Made by a program: the position numbers and the translations under genes
In this document: in pieces, positions 59,861 to 64,000 of the stretch
Layout of the letters: each line of letters begins with the position of its first letter
Numbering within the stretch: the first letter of the stretch is position 1
Notes under the pieces: generated by a model
What the model was told of the DNA's origin: nothing
What the model saw: only the letters and a program-made list of their open reading frames with translations
Databases searched by the model: none
Origin: Megalonaias nervosa
Lineage: Eukaryota > Mollusca > Bivalvia > Unionida > Unionidae
Length of the DNA stretch: 64,000 nt
Assembly (NCBI GenBank): GCA_016617855.1
Contig: JAECUM010011043.1
Location: forward strand, 58,237-122,236
Direction of reading: 5' to 3'

Positions 59861-59930
59861 TCTCTCTCTCTCTCTCTCTCTGTGTTTGTCACTCTGTCTA
59901 TTTCACTCTGTCTCTGTCTCTCTGTGTCCG

Positions 59931-59961
<31 letters not shown>

Positions 59962-60010
59962 CTCTGCATCTGTCTGTCTCTCTCTGTATCTCTGTCTGTC
60001 TGTCTGTCTC

Positions 60011-60075
<65 letters not shown>
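59861..60075. repeat. (TC)n/(TCTG)n followed by (TA)n
   Basis: A compound CT-rich array to 60011 and TA to 60075; responsible for the Ser/Leu and Arg/Glu-rich frames on the two strands. Confidence 0.95.
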
Positions 60076-60078
<3 letters not shown>

Positions 60079-63000
60079 TTTGTATATAATATAGTCAAAG
60101 CAGAGAAGAATATAAACACATGCGGAAATCTGACATTGCTTATCTAATTGACATGTTGAAGTTAACTGTGACATTTTTTCTGTCGGAACTAGCATATTTT
60201 CATCATTTTCTATTTTGAATTGATGTTAGAAATCAGTTCGTTTTAAAGTTTGGCTTATTTTAACCGCGCTTTAAAACTGCAGGCGAGTTCATTATATAGC
60301 TGTAATATGAGAGAATATTTGTTATGCTATGCATAACTGGATCACAACTGGGCAATAGTTTCAATATAATAAACTCTGTACTGAAAACTGTTCTTGAACA
60401 CTCAGGGTACTTACTTGAACGCTGTGCCGTTTCCTACTGTTTCTTTGGAAAAGACTCGATACTAAAATAGAGTAGTCGTAGTTGCCAATAATAAGTGTGA
60501 GCCCTTCTGATAGCGCCTATTCGATCATATATGCGCTGCGATTATCTGCAGTGTATACTTATAGCTTTAACTAACCCATACCCACACAATATACACAATA
60601 TAAGAATATCACCTACCTGATTAATAATAACAGGAATTAAAGTTGCATACAGAATAACAATTTAAGGTAAACATGACTAGTCATTGTCGTTTATTTATGT
60701 GTCACAATATTTCTATTCTAAGGAGAAGAATCATTAAAAACACCGTATTTAGTCATACTGCTGAAGTGAGTATAATCTGGGATAAATTTGTGTTTCCATG
60801 TTTTTCTATCACACCACAGGTGAGCTCCCACTATGGTGTCATTGTGTAGTCATTTGCCGCCTTGCCTATATAGCATTTTATCCCTATACCATTATATTGT
60901 TATATTACTTTACACGTTATAACGTAGTCGCAAAACAGTGCGTACATCAGTAACACCGTAACAGCATTGAAATAACATAATATTTATATCCATAAAACAT
61001 CGACATTATTTTGTAAAAGTGAAGTGGAGGGCGCCTGCCAAGCAATATCATGTTCAGTTTAGCTTATTATGCAATGCAGAAATAATTATTTAATGCTGCA
61101 AAATTTCCAGGTGTTGAACTTTTGAATCAGATGAATTTTAGAACCTGAATTCTTGTTTATAGTACTGCTCAGGCAACTACTGGTTAAAGTTTTCATTTTG
61201 CAGTTAATATATGCAGTAGAAAGATGTTGTTTTCAGCTTGATTTCGGAATGTCGAAACAAGAATGGAACGAATTCTCTAGTTTTGATAGTGGACAAGTTT
61301 CGTTAATATCGTTACTGCTATAAACGAAGAAAGATGCATATGTAAAAAGAAGAGGACCTAAAAACCTGTCCACGAATTTAAGTATCTTCTAAAATGTGAT
61401 TTTCCTAGTAACGCAAAAGTTCATCTACACAGTAGTAAATGGTTTCATATTAAACTAACAATACACGAGAAGGTCTGACAAACGTTTATACAAGCAAAGG
61501 TACATAACTCCACCGACGATATGACGTTGAAAGACTCATACAATTGGGTAGTTACCCTTTATAGTTGCGAATTTGTCAGTCTGAATCACTTAAATGTAAC
61601 ACATTGTTTCACAATTATGAACACTGTATTATTAACACTTTAGTGGATGCGAAGTATTTTCGTTGTATAAGAATCATATATGATGAATATGATTTGTCAT
61701 TCGAACTCATTTGACAAAATGTCGTCTCAATAAATGTATTTCATTTGCCGTTTAAAAAATATTATGATTTAAGAAGTATATATTTTGTTGCTGTTGTACC
61801 TGATATTTTCAACGATTGAAACTTAAGTTTTGGACAATAATCTTACACGTACTGGTTAATGCAACAATCAATGTTAATTTGATAGGTATTAGATTTCAAA
61901 CCCATTACACCAAGACGTTACGAATTAAAAGGTGGTTTAGTCTCCATCCTTCAGGACTCATATTTGAAGACATTGGACCAACACGTGGCATTTACATTTA
62001 ACAGTGCCATTTTGCATAGTATTTCCTTCATTATTAATTGTACATTATTGGCCAGGACAGGACACAAGATCAATTCAACCATAATTACATTCCACGCTTT
62101 CATATTCTGCACAGATTCCAATACAACTTAGAACTCTGAGTCATTCTTCAATATCATAGACGGTAGTAAATCGAATTGTTCTAATATCCGAAATCCGGTA
62201 CGAGTATATTTCTTTGTTTGGCAAGGTATGTATGAAATGTATATAAACGTCTGCGCCGGCATACATCAGACTCATATGCAAAGTGTCATCAAATAGTCGA
62301 GGTTATTCCGAATGCTCTTGAGTAATCCTACCTTAGGCAATTAATGTTTGCTGCTCTGTTGGCTCGCGATGTAGATTATGACCAATGTGCCAAATGTCTT
62401 ATTAGACTTCCAACTAAGGCAGTATTTTGTGTGTCGGACTTGCATCCTACCAACTGGATCAGATACCGTTGTGCGTCCACTTACTCCAATTTCCTCTCCT
62501 GTAAACAAGATAACTGTGTTTCTTTGCCGCAAAACGATATGCCCAAACAAATAATGTTTCTTTCTGATATATTTCATCAGTGGTCTAATAATGAGTCGAA
62601 CATATCACTTTCTCTGTCTAGAATTTTATTTACCAATCAGGAGCTTCATGCAAATTTAGTATTATTTGTAGCACTGTCACCTCTTATTACTTCGATCAAG
62701 TTCACGTGGAATCATTTGATAGTTTTAAGATTATGTGTTAAATTTGGAAATATGGTCCTGTAATAAGTTTTGGTAAACTATCGTATCAGTGAAGATAATG
62801 AGATATATTTATCATCGTATATAATATAATCGTATTTTAAAACCTTATACCCATTCTGATATGTATAAAATTAATTTTCTAAGAAGATACATCACGACAA
62901 GGAATACCCATATCATGGTATTTTAATATATTAGGAAAAATGCAGGTTTGTTACGTAGCAATTGCTCTCTGAGTCAGAAACTGAATATTATATACTAAAC

Positions 63001-63982
63001 ATATGATTTACCTTTGAGAATGCTTTTTCGTTACATACAGACAGAACCACTGAGCATGCTTTTTCGTAACGTATAGACAGAACGAGAATATTCCTCTTTA
63101 ATAAATGATGCTTAAATGCTAATTGAGTGTCAAATTTGTCTTTTAATAGTTATCTGAGACAAGGAAATATTTTAATCTCTGGATACATTAATAAAAAGAA
63201 CAAAAGAAACCTGGACTCAGATTTCATATAAAATATTTTCAATTCATTGCTAATTAACGTATGATTCAGTGATAACGGAAACCAGATTGAATTCACCAGT
63301 GTTGCTGACTTGAACTCTGTTTAACTTATTTCCCTAGAGAAGAAGTGTTCTATCACAGTAGTTCATGTGCAATGGAATCAACAATTACCAACAGTGCTAA
63401 GCAGGGGTAAATGTTGCACAGGCAATGTTAATGAATGAATGTTCTTTTCGAAAAGTAACAAATACGATAAATATCGGTGATGTTAAAACATTTGAAAAGA
63501 AGTAGAATTTACAAAAATAGTGAGTACCGTCATGAACCAATGCCTTTTTTTAAAATCATGTATGGTACAAAAACTTCTCCTCAAAGCGATAAAGCACATA
63601 TGGGCTTCAACTATGAGAAATTATGCAATTGTAATTCAAACATTAGAATGAAAATATCAGAGAAACAAGAAATTAGGATGCTGATATAACCATTTTATTC
63701 ACTATACTTCTCGTTTGAGAAAATGTTGAAGTGTGGGAAGAGACTGTCCTGTTTTCTACAATTAGCAGGACTAAAAAAGTGTCAATAAAAACATCTATCC
63801 GTTTGCACATTGAACGATATGCACATAATTAACTGGTCTCATTGCACATAAGAAATATTTCAAGAAATTGGTGAAATAGCAACAAAGGCTTGGGCAAGTG
63901 CTCCGATTTCATTCCACAAATTAGTGCTGAGTTGACTGTTAGTCCCGTGGCACAAGTTTTCGTGCATTCCATAGCTGCTTGA
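60076..63982. other. Non-coding stretch
   Basis: No gene or mobile element recognised. The longest frame (62344-62763, plus, 139 codons) lacks similarity to anything I know and has no supporting context. A 47-bp near-tandem duplication (GAATGCTTTTTCGTTACATA / GCATGCTTTTTCGTAACGTA) lies at 63016-63095. Confidence 0.4.
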
Positions 63983-64000
63983 ATATATATATATATATAT
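63983..64000. repeat. (TA)n microsatellite reaching the window end
   Basis: The TA array continues to the last base. Confidence 0.9.

Noticed and set aside
59846..60195. Ser/Leu-rich and Arg/Glu-rich frames on both strands
   Set aside because: They are microsatellite translations (TC, TCTG, TA), not genes; the same holds for the frames at 15688, 18053, 33873, 37373-37790, 38489 and 49656.
62344..62763. 139-codon plus-strand frame
   Set aside because: No family resemblance, no neighbouring exon or signal, and an equally plausible antisense frame; frames of this length occur by chance in 64 kb.

Overview
The window looks like nuclear DNA of a lophotrochozoan invertebrate, most probably a bivalve mollusc. 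It is AT-rich, full of (TA)n, (TC)n and (TATC)n microsatellites, carries an intronless Toll-like receptor (TLR) gene, and holds L2, Tx1/L1, Penelope-like and Gmr1-type Gypsy elements plus a tRNA-derived SINE. The species is inference; no rRNA or mitochondrial marker is present.

Region 1 (1 to about 15017) is the right-hand part of a Polinton/Maverick (adintovirus-like) integrated DNA virus; its left end lies outside the window. A minus-strand virion block runs from 11225 down to 3786: packaging ATPase, coiled-coil protein, small acidic protein, penton-type minor capsid protein, basic amphipathic protein, double-jelly-roll major capsid protein, pVI-like protein, pX-like protein, adenain-type protease, zinc-ribbon protein, and a phospholipase A2-like domain joined to a retroviral-type integrase with a chromodomain. 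Protein-primed-type DNA polymerase B (minus) runs off the left edge. On the plus strand are a decayed HNH homing-type endonuclease, a 177-aa orphan, a fibre-like protein (seven phage-style repeats plus a discoidin-like domain) and a run of small orphans ending in a membrane protein. Many genes carry one or a few frameshifts or stops, whereas the ATPase, penton protein and several small proteins are open: a recently dead or dying copy.

Region 2 (15.0-31.5 kb) starts with a short TLR TIR-domain remnant abutting the viral element, followed by non-coding DNA, then an L2-clade LINE (about 18.5-21.3 kb, plus), a Penelope-like remnant (21.4-22.5 kb, plus), and a Gmr1-like Gypsy element (22.7-26.5 kb, minus) whose integrase precedes its reverse transcriptase. 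A long terminal repeat lies at 26.5-27.9 kb. The one convincing host gene, an 814-aa TLR, occupies 29057-31501 (minus).

Region 3 (31.5-64 kb) has no other convincing host gene. It holds two more copies of the Gypsy LTR family (one nested inside a second L2 LINE at 55.4-58.1 kb), a LINE 3' fragment (37.8-38.75 kb), two SINEs (39.6 and 47.9 kb), a candidate solo LTR (46.2-46.9 kb), a nearly complete Tx1-type LINE (50.8-55.2 kb, minus), and an array of diverged 2-3 kb tandem units over about 40.9-50.8 kb.
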